Assembly (NCBI GenBank): GCA_038327195.1
Contig: JBBQKU010000005.1
Coordinates: forward strand, 62,001 to 126,000
Direction of reading: 5' to 3'
DNA from: UBA4416 sp038327195
GTDB lineage: Bacteria; Bacteroidota; Bacteroidia; B-17B0; Aurantibacillaceae
DNA: 64,000 nt
In this document: positions 1-6,788 of the stretch, in pieces
Layout of the letters: each line of letters starts with the position of its first letter
Numbering within the stretch: position 1 is the stretch's first letter
Made by a program: the position numbers and the translations under genes
The notes under the pieces: model-generated
What the model was told of the DNA's origin: nothing
Databases searched by the model: none
The model's input: the letters and a program-made list of their open reading frames with translations, nothing else

Positions 1-1
1 T

Positions 2-1171
2 GGTTTTAAGAAAACAGGAAATTTTAGAGCCCAATTTATTTTAGAATCACTTAAGGATTTAGATGTTGAATTAAGAAAAATAGGTTCAGGGCTATTAATT
101 TTAAAAGGGAATCCAAAAGACGAACTTTTTAAAATAGTATCTAAATTCGGCGTTAGCAAAGTATATGCAAAAAAAGAAGTTGCTTACGAAGAAAAAGGAA
201 CAGAAGCGGAAGTTGAAAAAGCATTATGGAAATTGAATTGTACGCTTGAAACATTTAGCACGAGCACACTTTACCAAGCAGTTGATTTACCTTTTTCAAT
301 TAAAGATATACCAAATGTTTTTACAGCCTTTAGAAAAAAAATAGAAAAGGAAGCAACTATCAGAACAATTTTTAGCACACCTGAGTTAATTAAATCTCCA
401 AACATACCAACCATAGAATTGCCAACTTTACAAGAATTAGGACTCACAGAACCGATAAATGATTCGCGTAAAGCTCTTAATTTTAAGGGAGGAGAAACTG
501 AAGGGTATAAACGCCTGCATTATTATTTCTCTAAAAGTAAAGCTGTTTCTGTATATAAAGATACTCGCAATGGTTTGACTGGTGCGGATTATTCCTCTAA
601 ATTTTCGACTTGGTTGGCTCAAGGTTGTTTATCGCCGCGTGAAATTTATTATGAATTAAAAAAATACGAATCGCAATATGGTGAAAACGAATCAACCTAT
701 TGGTTAATATTTGAATTATTGTGGCGCGATTATTTCCGTTTTATGATGAAGAAATATCGTCAAAAATTCTTTTTACAAGCAGGCATACAATCAGGAGAAA
801 CTGATTTTAAAACTCATAATTTAGAAGTATTTCAAAAATGGCAAAATGGAGAAACAGGCGTTGATTTTATAGATGCTAATATGATTGAATTACAAAATAC
901 AGGCTTTATGAGCAACCGAGGCAGACAAAATGTTGCTAGTTATTTAATAAACGATTTAAAACAAGATTGGCGCTATGGAGCTGCTTATTTTGAACAACAA
1001 TTAATTGATTATGATGTTTGCAGTAATTGGGGAAACTGGGCCTATTTAGCAGGCGTTGGAAACGACCCAAGAGGAAACCGATACTTTAATATTGAAAAGC
1101 AAGCTCACGACTACGATGCCGATGGATTGTATAGAAAACTATGGCTTAACAAATTAAATAACAAAAAATAA
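2..1171 (+). CDS. DASH-type cryptochrome/photolyase, 5' truncated by window edge
   Basis: This is a FAD-dependent blue-light flavoprotein of the cryptochrome/photolyase superfamily; DASH members repair cyclobutane dimers in single-stranded DNA. The reading frame is open from base 2, and its first residues (GFKKTGNFRAQFILESL) match the DASH photolyase domain, so the gene begins before the window. The FAD domain shows TGxxYSSKFS near position 585, WxLIFELLWRDYFRFM near 700-750, MSNRGRQNVAS near 910 and WGNWAYLAGVGNDPRGNRYF near 1030, the classic DASH C-terminus. There is no long C-terminal extension. The family is certain; repair versus signalling is not. Confidence 0.93.
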   Translation, partial: GFKKTGNFRAQFILESLKDLDVELRKIGSGLLILKGNPKDELFKIVSKFGVSKVYAKKEVAYEEKGTEAEVEKALWKLNCTLETFSTSTLYQAVDLPFSIKDIPNVFTAFRKKIEKEATIRTIFSTPELIKSPNIPTIELPTLQELGLTEPINDSRKALNFKGGETEGYKRLHYYFSKSKAVSVYKDTRNGLTGADYSSKFSTWLAQGCLSPREIYYELKKYESQYGENESTYWLIFELLWRDYFRFMMKKYRQKFFLQAGIQSGETDFKTHNLEVFQKWQNGETGVDFIDANMIELQNTGFMSNRGRQNVASYLINDLKQDWRYGAAYFEQQLIDYDVCSNWGNWAYLAGVGNDPRGNRYFNIEKQAHDYDADGLYRKLWLNKLNNKK

Positions 1172-1293
1172 AACCAATATAGCTAACACTGTTCAATTTG
1201 AGTACTAAAAATAGCTATATAAAATACTCAAGTAATATACTGACACAGTTGTACCAAAAAATCTAAATCTGAAAAATCATAGAAATTAATTCG

Positions 1294-1301
1294 TAAATTT
1301 G
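1294..1301 (+). promoter_or_regulatory. -7 element just before the zeta-toxin start
   Basis: TAAATTTG matches the Bacteroidota -7 box TAnnTTTG. The ATG at 1307 lies 5 nt downstream, where transcription would be expected to begin, so the mRNA would be leaderless. No good TTG -33 box is visible at the usual distance. Confidence 0.45.
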
Positions 1302-1306
1302 TGATT

Positions 1307-1891
1307 ATGAATGACAAAAAACTTTACATCATTGCAGGTTGTAACGGAGCAGGTAAGACAACTGCATCGTTTACTATTTTGCCTGAAATTTTGGATTGTA
1401 AAGAATTTGTGAATGCTGATGAAATAGCAAAAGGACTATCCCCTTTTCAACCCGAAAAAGTTTCGTTTGAAGCGGGACGAATAATGCTAAACAGAATAAA
1501 CGAATTGCTTACTGAAAATGAAAACTTTGCATTTGAAACAACACTATCTACAAGAAGTTACAAAAACAAAATTATAGAAGCAAAGGATAAAGGATATCGA
1601 GTAACACTATTATTTTTTTGGCTTCAAAATATTAAATTAGCTAAAGAACGTGTAATAACAAGAGTTTTAGAAGGCGGACATAACATTGAACCAGATGTTA
1701 TTGAAAGAAGATATATAAGAGGAATTAAAAATTTATTTGACATTTATCTTCCAATTGTTGACGGAGCTTTAATTTTTGATAATTCCGAAGGAAAACACGA
1801 ACTATTAGCAGATAAACAAATTGACGGTTTACTAAATATTCTGAATCATGAAAAGTTTAACCATTTAAAAAATTATTATGACAATAATTGA
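1307..1891 (+). CDS. Zeta-toxin-like P-loop kinase
   Basis: Zeta toxins are P-loop kinases, known in the family to phosphorylate UDP-N-acetylglucosamine and so poison wall synthesis; many Bacteroidota carry short ZTL-type members like this. Visible motifs are the Walker A GCNGAGKTT at the N-terminus, FVNADEIAKGLSPF, the NFAFETTLS strand, and RVLEGGHNIEPDVIERRY in the lid region. At about 194 aa it is the usual length for the short family. GTG at 1301 is an alternative start two codons upstream; I prefer ATG 1307. It overlaps a 50-aa ORF at its 3' end that may be its antitoxin. Toxicity is inferred, not shown. Confidence 0.85.
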   Translation: MNDKKLYIIAGCNGAGKTTASFTILPEILDCKEFVNADEIAKGLSPFQPEKVSFEAGRIMLNRINELLTENENFAFETTLSTRSYKNKIIEAKDKGYRVTLLFFWLQNIKLAKERVITRVLEGGHNIEPDVIERRYIRGIKNLFDIYLPIVDGALIFDNSEGKHELLADKQIDGLLNILNHEKFNHLKNYYDNN

Positions 1892-2030
1892 AATTCAAAT
1901 TGAAGAGAAAAATAAAATTCTAAAAGGACTTGAAAAAGTGTATGAAAAACTTTTAGAATTTAAGAAATTGAAAAACAGTGAACTGGTTGTTTTACGAGAT
2001 AATAAAATCGTTAAAATTAAACCTGAATAA
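1878..2030 (+). CDS. Small 50-aa ORF overlapping the zeta-like kinase
   Basis: ATG at 1878 opens a 50-codon frame ending at TAA 2028-2030. It overlaps the last 14 nt of the kinase gene in another frame. The predicted product starts MTIIEIQIEEKNKILKGL, is rich in Lys and Glu with a heptad-like Leu/Ile pattern (helical or coiled coil), and ends with a basic strand (LVVLRDNKIVKIKPE). Overlap and size fit a translationally coupled antitoxin or accessory subunit. I do not recognise the family; the call rests on context and on codon use like its neighbour. Confidence 0.5.
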   Translation: MTIIEIQIEEKNKILKGLEKVYEKLLEFKKLKNSELVVLRDNKIVKIKPE

Positions 2031-2183
2031 AAAGTTCATCACCTGAAATTTTTATGGTTAAATACGAGATAAAATTCTTTGGTTGAATATTTACACTACT
2101 ATTTTTTTTCTACAACAAACCCCTTTGGATTCAAGCTTTATACCGAAAGCTAATCGATAATTCAATTGTTAATTCTATATTTT

Positions 2184-2222
2184 TTGAATCGGCGTTTTGA
2201 GAGCCTCAACGACCTAATTCAA
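2184..2222. repeat. Imperfect palindrome with bulges
   Basis: Outer arms TTGAAT (2184-2189) and ATTCAA (2217-2222) enclose GG/CC and CG/CG pairs and an inner stem TTGAG (2197-2201) with CTCAA (2205-2209) around a 3-nt AGC loop. Unpaired bases on each side make the stem asymmetric. There is no U-tract typical of an intrinsic terminator, so it could be a recombination site, a mobile-element remnant or an RNA hairpin closing the toxin unit. Confidence 0.45.
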
Positions 2223-2270
2223 CAAATTGATTTTTGGTCTGTTTAACAACTCAAATTGGTATAACATGAG

Positions 2271-2300
2271 TTGCTTACTAATAAAAATAGTTTATATTTG
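2271..2300 (+). promoter_or_regulatory. Bacteroidota-type promoter, TTG-N19-TATATTTG
   Basis: TTG at 2271-2273, a 19-nt spacer and TATATTTG at 2293-2300 match the phylum's housekeeping promoter exactly. It points at the beta-barrel gene and predicts a leader of roughly 145 nt. The sequence recurs at 3200-3229. Confidence 0.7.
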
Positions 2301-2311
2301 GTAATAAGACT
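2280..2311 (+). repeat. Promoter-containing direct repeat, copy 1
   Basis: 25 nt from 2280 (AATAAAAATAGT..TATATTTGGTAA) recur at 3209-3233 with a single mismatch. In both places TAAGACT and an ATAAAAT/GCGAAA-like tail follow (2305-2311 here). The repeat spans the -7 box and transcription start region, so the promoter itself is duplicated. Confidence 0.7.
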
Positions 2312-2447
2312 ATAAAATAAGCGAAAGTCAATTAATAGACAAATTACAATTATTTTATACCCATTTACCGAAACTATTTACAAAATCAATACAATGCATC
2401 AAAATAAAATGTATAAATTTAAATTAAACAACTAAAACAAATAAACC

Positions 2448-3155
2448 ATGAAAAAAAATCTATTAATCGCGACATTAATTTTATGTACAACGTTTGTAAT
2501 TGGACAAACTAAAAATCACAAATACGGTATAACATGTGGAGGTTCTATTCAACAATACAATGGGAATTTAGGAAATAGTTTTTTTAAATTTAACTCAACT
2601 TGTTTTGGTGGTTTAACAGCTGGCTTTGGGCTTTATTTAAATAAATCATTTGATTTTAATCTTGGTGGTTCAATAGGTCACTTTGGATATTGCCAAACAG
2701 AATCTGACAAAAGTAGAGTCGTATCAATTGAGCAAAGATGTCCTGGCTGCACAGATAGACTTGGAATGGGTGAATTAAGATCATTAATGATTTCGGGTAA
2801 CATTGCAATTAAATATAAATTTGCTAATGATATTTTTCTTAAAGAAAACTCGAAATTTGCACCCTATATTTATGCAGGAGTTGGCATAAATCGGTTATCA
2901 GACAATATGAAAAAAAATTGTGTTAATGTTGGTAACCATGTTACAATAAATGCTGGTGCTGGAATAAAATATAACATAACTGAAAGATTTAATATTAGTT
3001 ACAATTTAGGAATAGGATGTTTTATTTCAAAAAAAGTATATTACACAAATGCAATAGCAAATGATAATAACGATAAAGATGCTGACGATTTAAAACTGGA
3101 GAAAAGAAAAGACATTTATATGCAAAATGCTTTGACTTTAGGAATAAATTTATAG
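2448..3155 (+). CDS. Outer-membrane beta-barrel protein, unknown function
   Basis: A 235-aa exported protein. Residues 1-19 form a signal peptide (MKKNLLIATLILCTTFVIGQ). The rest alternates glycine/aromatic strands (FGLYLNKSFDFNLGGSIG, YIYAGVGINRL, NAGAGIKYNITERFNISYNLGIGC) and ends in LTLGINL, a beta-barrel C-terminal strand. A Cys-rich loop (QRCPGCTDRLG) near residue 100 could hold a disulfide. It resembles small OmpA-N/OmpW-like barrels of this phylum, but no substrate can be inferred. It lies alone between the toxin and restriction units with its own promoter. Confidence 0.65.
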   Translation: MKKNLLIATLILCTTFVIGQTKNHKYGITCGGSIQQYNGNLGNSFFKFNSTCFGGLTAGFGLYLNKSFDFNLGGSIGHFGYCQTESDKSRVVSIEQRCPGCTDRLGMGELRSLMISGNIAIKYKFANDIFLKENSKFAPYIYAGVGINRLSDNMKKNCVNVGNHVTINAGAGIKYNITERFNISYNLGIGCFISKKVYYTNAIANDNNDKDADDLKLEKRKDIYMQNALTLGINL

Positions 3156-3163
3156 AAGTTCGG

Positions 3164-3184
3164 TTGGCAAAATATGTTTGCCAA
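3164..3184. terminator. Perfect 8-bp hairpin after the barrel gene
   Basis: TTGGCAAA (3164-3171), loop ATATG, TTTGCCAA (3177-3184), 8 nt after the stop codon. The following sequence is A-rich rather than T-rich, so termination on the plus strand would be weak; it may act as an mRNA 3' protector. Confidence 0.45.
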
Positions 3185-3199
3185 AAATAAATAGCTCAA

Positions 3200-3229
3200 C
3201 TGATTACAAATAAAAATAGTATATATTTG
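3200..3229 (+). promoter_or_regulatory. Second copy of the duplicated promoter
   Basis: CTG-N19-TATATTTG, with TATATTTG at 3222-3229. It is the same sequence as at 2271-2300 except for scattered substitutions, including the first base of the -33 box. It lies upstream of the restriction-modification genes. Confidence 0.55.
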
Positions 3230-3246
3230 GTAAAATGAATAAGACT
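3209..3246 (+). repeat. Promoter-containing direct repeat, copy 2
   Basis: Positions 3209-3233 match 2280-2304 with one mismatch. A 6-nt insertion separates this core from the shared TAAGACT (3240-3246). Confidence 0.7.
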
Positions 3247-3315
3247 GATAAAATGCGAAAAGAAACATTCAACGAATAAAAAGCCATTATTTTTAGAAAA
3301 ATAAATTTAAAATTG

Positions 3316-3323
3316 TATTTTTG
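3316..3323 (+). promoter_or_regulatory. -7 element of the RM unit
   Basis: TATTTTTG fits TAnnTTTG and lies about 65 nt before the first RM-unit gene. The -33 position reads TTTT rather than TTG. Together with the repeat promoter at 3200-3229 it could give the unit tandem promoters. Confidence 0.4.
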
Positions 3324-3389
3324 CAAGAGGGGGAAACATAAAGATAAGAGGTTACAGAAAAATAAAATTTAAGGATAAAAAATTCAAAA

Positions 3390-3779
3390 ATGCCAAATAC
3401 TGGAGATTTATTTATAACAACATTACTTCAAGCTCATTTAGAATGGGGGGAACATAGGCATACGAATAGCCGAGGTATAGTAATTGGAGAAGGATATTTA
3501 CAAATTCCAGCAGATTTTGCATATGAATTTGGAATAACAAATAATAGTTCTGTAACAAGATCTGCAGAATACGAATTTAGTACAGCAGATGATTACATTA
3601 TTGACGGAAAATTATTAGCCACTGGAAACCAACATAGGGCTGAATACGCAAAACAATTTCAAGGCTCAGGAGATTTAAAATTATTAGGTAATTGGTATAA
3701 TAATATTGATGCTCAAATTGGCGATGAAATTGAAATTAGATTTACTAGTCCAACCAAAATACTTTTAACAAAATTATAA
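3390..3779 (+). CDS. Small B3-like protein upstream of a cytosine methyltransferase
   Basis: A 129-aa cytosolic protein with no signal peptide. From about residue 30 it runs GEGYLQIPADFAYEFGI, then LLATGNQHRAEYAKQFQGSG, then IGDEIEIRFTSPTKILLTK. This order of strands and loops (an IP strand, a basic/polar recognition loop, a terminal G-D-x-I strand pair) resembles the B3/EcoRII-N DNA-binding fold that is also present at the end of the endonuclease two genes on. The resemblance is my reading of pattern, not an alignment. It is 46 nt before the methyltransferase, same strand. Possible roles are a stand-alone DNA-recognition subunit or a controller; it has no HTH like classical C-proteins. Confidence 0.5.
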   Translation: MPNTGDLFITTLLQAHLEWGEHRHTNSRGIVIGEGYLQIPADFAYEFGITNNSSVTRSAEYEFSTADDYIIDGKLLATGNQHRAEYAKQFQGSGDLKLLGNWYNNIDAQIGDEIEIRFTSPTKILLTKL

Positions 3780-3825
3780 TTCTGTATTTAAATAAATTTT
3801 TTACATCTAATTTTAGATTAAGTAA

Positions 3826-5046
3826 ATGAACGTATTAGAAAAAATAAGTATAGAAGAATTTGACGATAAAAATTATCAAATTAGACTAATTGAACCTTAT
3901 GATAAAGCTTTAGTTACTCATTATTTACATAATTATAGAAATGGAGTTTCAAAACATTACAAAGAAGATGCTGAAAAAGTTTTAAAAAAGTTCGTTGAAT
4001 ACAAACAAGATGAAGAGCAAATTTCAATGGTTGCAGAAGATGCTTTGCAACAATTACTTTTTGAGGTAGAAAACGTTCCGTTTCCAACTCCAAATAATTA
4101 TACTTTCAAATTTATTGACCTTTTTGCAGGAATTGGTGGTTTTAGATTGGCAATGCAAAACGTAGGTGGAAAATGTGTTTTCACAAGTGAATGGGAGTTA
4201 AGTGCCCAAAAAACATATAGAAAAAATTTCGGTGAAGTTCCTTTTGGAGACATTACAAAAGAGCGTGTTAAAAATTATATTCCAGAAGAATTTGATATTT
4301 TATGTGGTGGATTTCCTTGTCAAGCCTTTTCAATTGCTGGTAATCAGAAAGGTTTTGCAGACACAAGAGGAACGTTGTTTTTTGATATTGAACAAATTAT
4401 TGTAAAGCACAAACCAAAAGTTGTGTTTTTGGAAAATGTAAAGAATTTAGTTTCTCATGATAAAGGAAACACATTTAAAACAATTATTGATGTTTTAGAG
4501 CAAAAATTGGGTTACAAAGTTTATACAAAAATCTTGAATTCAATGAAACACGCTAATATTCCTCAAAATCGTGAAAGGATTTTCATTGTAGCTTTTGACC
4601 CAAATCAAGTTGAAAATTATTCTAAATTTAAATTTCCTTCGGAAATTAAATTGACAAAAACCATACATGATATTTTAGAAAAAGGAAAACAAAACGATAA
4701 TCTTTATTACAAAAAAGACCATCAATATTATCCTGAATTAGCAAAAGCTATGACTTCAAAAGATACTGTATATCAATGGCGTCGAGTTTATGCAAGAGAA
4801 AATAAAAGTAATGTTTGCCCAACCTTAACTGCAAATATGGGAACCGGTGGGCACAATGTCCCCTTGATAAAAGATGACTTTGGAATTAGGAAACTAACAC
4901 CAAAAGAATGTTTTTTATTTCAAGGTTATCCAGAAAATTACATTTTACCAAACTTGGCAAATAGTAAATTATACATGCAAGCTGGAAATTCAGTAACTAC
5001 AACATTAATTGAACGAATTAGTAATGAAATTATAAACGTTTTATGA
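3826..5046 (+). CDS. DNA (cytosine-5-)-methyltransferase, type II RM
   Basis: Transfers methyl from S-adenosylmethionine to C5 of cytosine in a specific site, protecting DNA from the partner endonuclease. All core motifs are present: I FIDLFAGIGGF (96-106), IV GGFPCQAFS with catalytic C165, VI ENV (203-205), VIII QNRER (247-251), a target-recognition region about 262-350 (contains TLTANMGTGGHNVP), IX RKLTPKECFLFQGYP (355-369) and X QAGNSV (385-390). The first 90 residues are an extra charged, helical N-terminal domain, as in some C5 enzymes that regulate their own operon. The stop overlaps the endonuclease start (ATGA), giving translational coupling. Confidence 0.95.
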   Translation: MNVLEKISIEEFDDKNYQIRLIEPYDKALVTHYLHNYRNGVSKHYKEDAEKVLKKFVEYKQDEEQISMVAEDALQQLLFEVENVPFPTPNNYTFKFIDLFAGIGGFRLAMQNVGGKCVFTSEWELSAQKTYRKNFGEVPFGDITKERVKNYIPEEFDILCGGFPCQAFSIAGNQKGFADTRGTLFFDIEQIIVKHKPKVVFLENVKNLVSHDKGNTFKTIIDVLEQKLGYKVYTKILNSMKHANIPQNRERIFIVAFDPNQVENYSKFKFPSEIKLTKTIHDILEKGKQNDNLYYKKDHQYYPELAKAMTSKDTVYQWRRVYARENKSNVCPTLTANMGTGGHNVPLIKDDFGIRKLTPKECFLFQGYPENYILPNLANSKLYMQAGNSVTTTLIERISNEIINVL

Positions 5047-6161
5047 AATCATTCGCAGAAATCGACATTGAAAAAAATGGAAATTATTTGAAACTGCTTT
5101 CAGCAGTTTCAAAGCTTTCGGGTTTGTTTAGCGAAAGCGCAGTTCCTTTTATAAATTATCGAGTTGCGGAAAATATTTTTTGTAGAAGTTTTGATGCGGG
5201 AAACCTTTCTCGTTCTGACACAGCATTTGATGCCAATTACAATTCTACAGGTGTTGGCTTGAAGACCTTTGTTTGTAATGGAAATTCAAGCACAGAAAAA
5301 GTTGCAGAATTTAATTCGCTATCAAGAACTTTAAAAGATTTTAAAGGTAAAGAATTGGCTTTAAAACTTGGAGAATTTCGGAACGATAGAATAAATTTGG
5401 CTAATCGTGTTTACGATATTGAAAATTCACTTTATCATATTGTCGCTAGAAAAGAAAAAGAATTGTTGCTTTATGAAACAGACTACAATATCATTGATGT
5501 TGCAAATATTCATTCTGTTAAAGACAATAAAGCAAGTTTGCAATTTGAAGATGGAAACAATTTTTACTCATTCAATTATTCAAAAAGTACACTATTTAGA
5601 AAATTTATAGTTCCACAAAATGCTTTTCGTTTACCGATTGACATTCTTGAAGATCCATATTCTTTATTACTTGAATTATTTGAGGAAAACAAAAATTTAA
5701 AAACGGCAACAAATAAACTAATAAAAGGCGAAAATTATGTCATTTTACCACTTTATGGAATCCAGAAAAAAGAGAAATTTATTTTTGAAAGAAGTGGTTT
5801 AAATCAATGGAATGCGAACGGTAGAAAAAGAGATTTTGGGGAAATTTACATCCCAATTCCAATTGAATTACACAAAAAATATCCAAATTTCTTTCCTCAA
5901 CGTGACCAAGATTTCAATTTACAAATACCAACAGGAGAGGTTTTTTCTGCAAAAGTTTGTCAAGAAAACTCAAAAGCACTAATGACAAATCCTAATAAAG
6001 CATTGTCTGATTGGTTACTAAGAAAAGTTCTGCAATTAAAAGAAGGTGAATTAGCAACAATTGAAAAATTAGATAAATTGGGGTTTGACAGCGTAATATT
6101 GACTAAGGACAATAAAGGCGATTTCAAAATAGATATAATGAAAACTGACACCTATACTTAA
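5043..6161 (+). CDS. Type II restriction endonuclease with C-terminal B3 domain
   Basis: A 372-aa protein coupled by 4 nt to the methyltransferase, the standard place for the cognate nuclease. Residues 232-365 follow the C-terminal B3 DNA-binding domain known from BfiI/NgoFVII-type enzymes: LPLYGIQKKEKF, SGLNQWNANGR, GEIYIPIP, FFPQRDQDFNLQIPTGE, AKVCQENSKALMTNPN, LSDWLLRKVLQL, GFDSVIL. The N-terminal part lacks the HxK motif of the phospholipase-D nucleases that usually carry this domain. Instead it has SRSDTAFDA...GVGLKTF (D59, D63, K74) and AEF, which look like a PD-(D/E)xK-type site. The nuclease class is therefore inferred; the role as restriction enzyme rests on context and the B3 domain. 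Confidence 0.8.
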   Translation: MKSFAEIDIEKNGNYLKLLSAVSKLSGLFSESAVPFINYRVAENIFCRSFDAGNLSRSDTAFDANYNSTGVGLKTFVCNGNSSTEKVAEFNSLSRTLKDFKGKELALKLGEFRNDRINLANRVYDIENSLYHIVARKEKELLLYETDYNIIDVANIHSVKDNKASLQFEDGNNFYSFNYSKSTLFRKFIVPQNAFRLPIDILEDPYSLLLELFEENKNLKTATNKLIKGENYVILPLYGIQKKEKFIFERSGLNQWNANGRKRDFGEIYIPIPIELHKKYPNFFPQRDQDFNLQIPTGEVFSAKVCQENSKALMTNPNKALSDWLLRKVLQLKEGELATIEKLDKLGFDSVILTKDNKGDFKIDIMKTDTYT

Positions 6162-6196
6162 TTTAACAGCGAAGCGGAATATTTAAGTACATCAGA

Positions 6197-6270
6197 TAAC
6201 AAACGCTTAGCTCCATTTTTATTGTCGTAGGCGCAACACAAAAAAAACGAGAGCCAAGCGCCAGCCGTTA
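6197..6270. repeat. attC-like imperfect palindrome after the RM unit
   Basis: TAAC (6197-6200) and CGCTTAGCTC (6204-6213) pair with GAGCCAAGCG (6251-6260) and GTTA (6267-6270). There is one A/C mismatch in the 10-bp arm and an unequal bubble (3 versus 6 nt) between the two stems. The right end GTTAAAC fits the integron core GTTRRRY, and RYYYAAC (ATTTAAC) occurs about 6161-6167. Layout and bulges recall integron attC sites, but no integrase is in view. It could equally be a phylum-specific dispersed repeat. Confidence 0.45.
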
Positions 6271-6281
6271 AACTCAAACAC

Positions 6282-6518
6282 TTAGTTTTCCCACCACTTA
6301 ACAACAATTTTATTGGTTTTGGATAATTTTTGATTAAAAACCATATGCTCTGTCATTAATTCGCTGTATTGCTCAACCCAATTATTTTCTAAAAGATTAT
6401 TTAAATTTACTATTGATGCACTTACTTGAGAGTGATTGCTATGGTTTAATAAAATATTAGCGCGTATAGCTTTGTAAGTATTAAATGTCGACTTTCTTTT
6501 TTTAGAATAAATATTCAT
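6282..6518 (-). CDS. Small orphan protein, 78 aa
   Basis: An unrecognised basic/polar protein, MNIYSKKRKSTFNTYKAI at the N-terminus and VVKWWEN at the end, with no signal peptide or membrane span and probably helical. A good -7 box (TAATTTTG) lies 26 nt upstream on the minus strand with TTG 17 nt further, which supports a real gene rather than a chance frame. It is transcribed away from the GH3 gene and towards the RM unit. Confidence 0.45.
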   Translation of the reverse strand: MNIYSKKRKSTFNTYKAIRANILLNHSNHSQVSASIVNLNNLLENNWVEQYSELMTEHMVFNQKLSKTNKIVVKWWEN

Positions 6519-6544
6519 GATTTAATTTTTTGGTTTTGATAAGG

Positions 6545-6572
6545 CAAAATTAGTTTAGTTTATTTAAGCCAA
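6545..6572 (-). promoter_or_regulatory. Promoter of the 78-aa gene
   Basis: On the minus strand TTG (plus 6570-6572), a 17-nt spacer and TAATTTTG (plus 6545-6552) fit the Bacteroidota promoter. The predicted leader is about 20 nt. Confidence 0.55.
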
Positions 6573-6788
6573 GCTTTACTCATTATTACCAAATTATTAT
6601 TAAAACGTGTATTTTTACTACATTTTAAAAAGCACTCAAACTATCAAACATCAATATTTTAAGACGTTTCATAATCTCAAAAATGCTTGCTATTGCATGT
6701 TAGTGTTAAAACTGGTATTAAATATCTGTTGTTAAAAACAAAATTTCAAACTGAAATTATAAATTTCAAATTCTGTTAATTTAACAAC

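Larger units (their letters stand above)
2031..2447. other. 417-nt intergenic stretch with palindrome, promoter and long leader
   Basis: No convincing coding frame is visible. The first half is AT-rich and ends in an imperfect palindrome (2184-2222). The second half carries a good promoter (2271-2300) followed by about 145 nt of untranslated leader before the gene at 2448. Confidence 0.6.

Noticed and set aside
233..240. TTG start for the first gene
   Set aside because: The frame is open to the window edge and the upstream residues match the photolyase domain, so the start lies outside the window.
1198..1231. TTGAGTA/TACTCAA inverted repeat after the cryptochrome gene
   Set aside because: The loop is 20 nt long and there is no T-run, so it is too weak to call a terminator.
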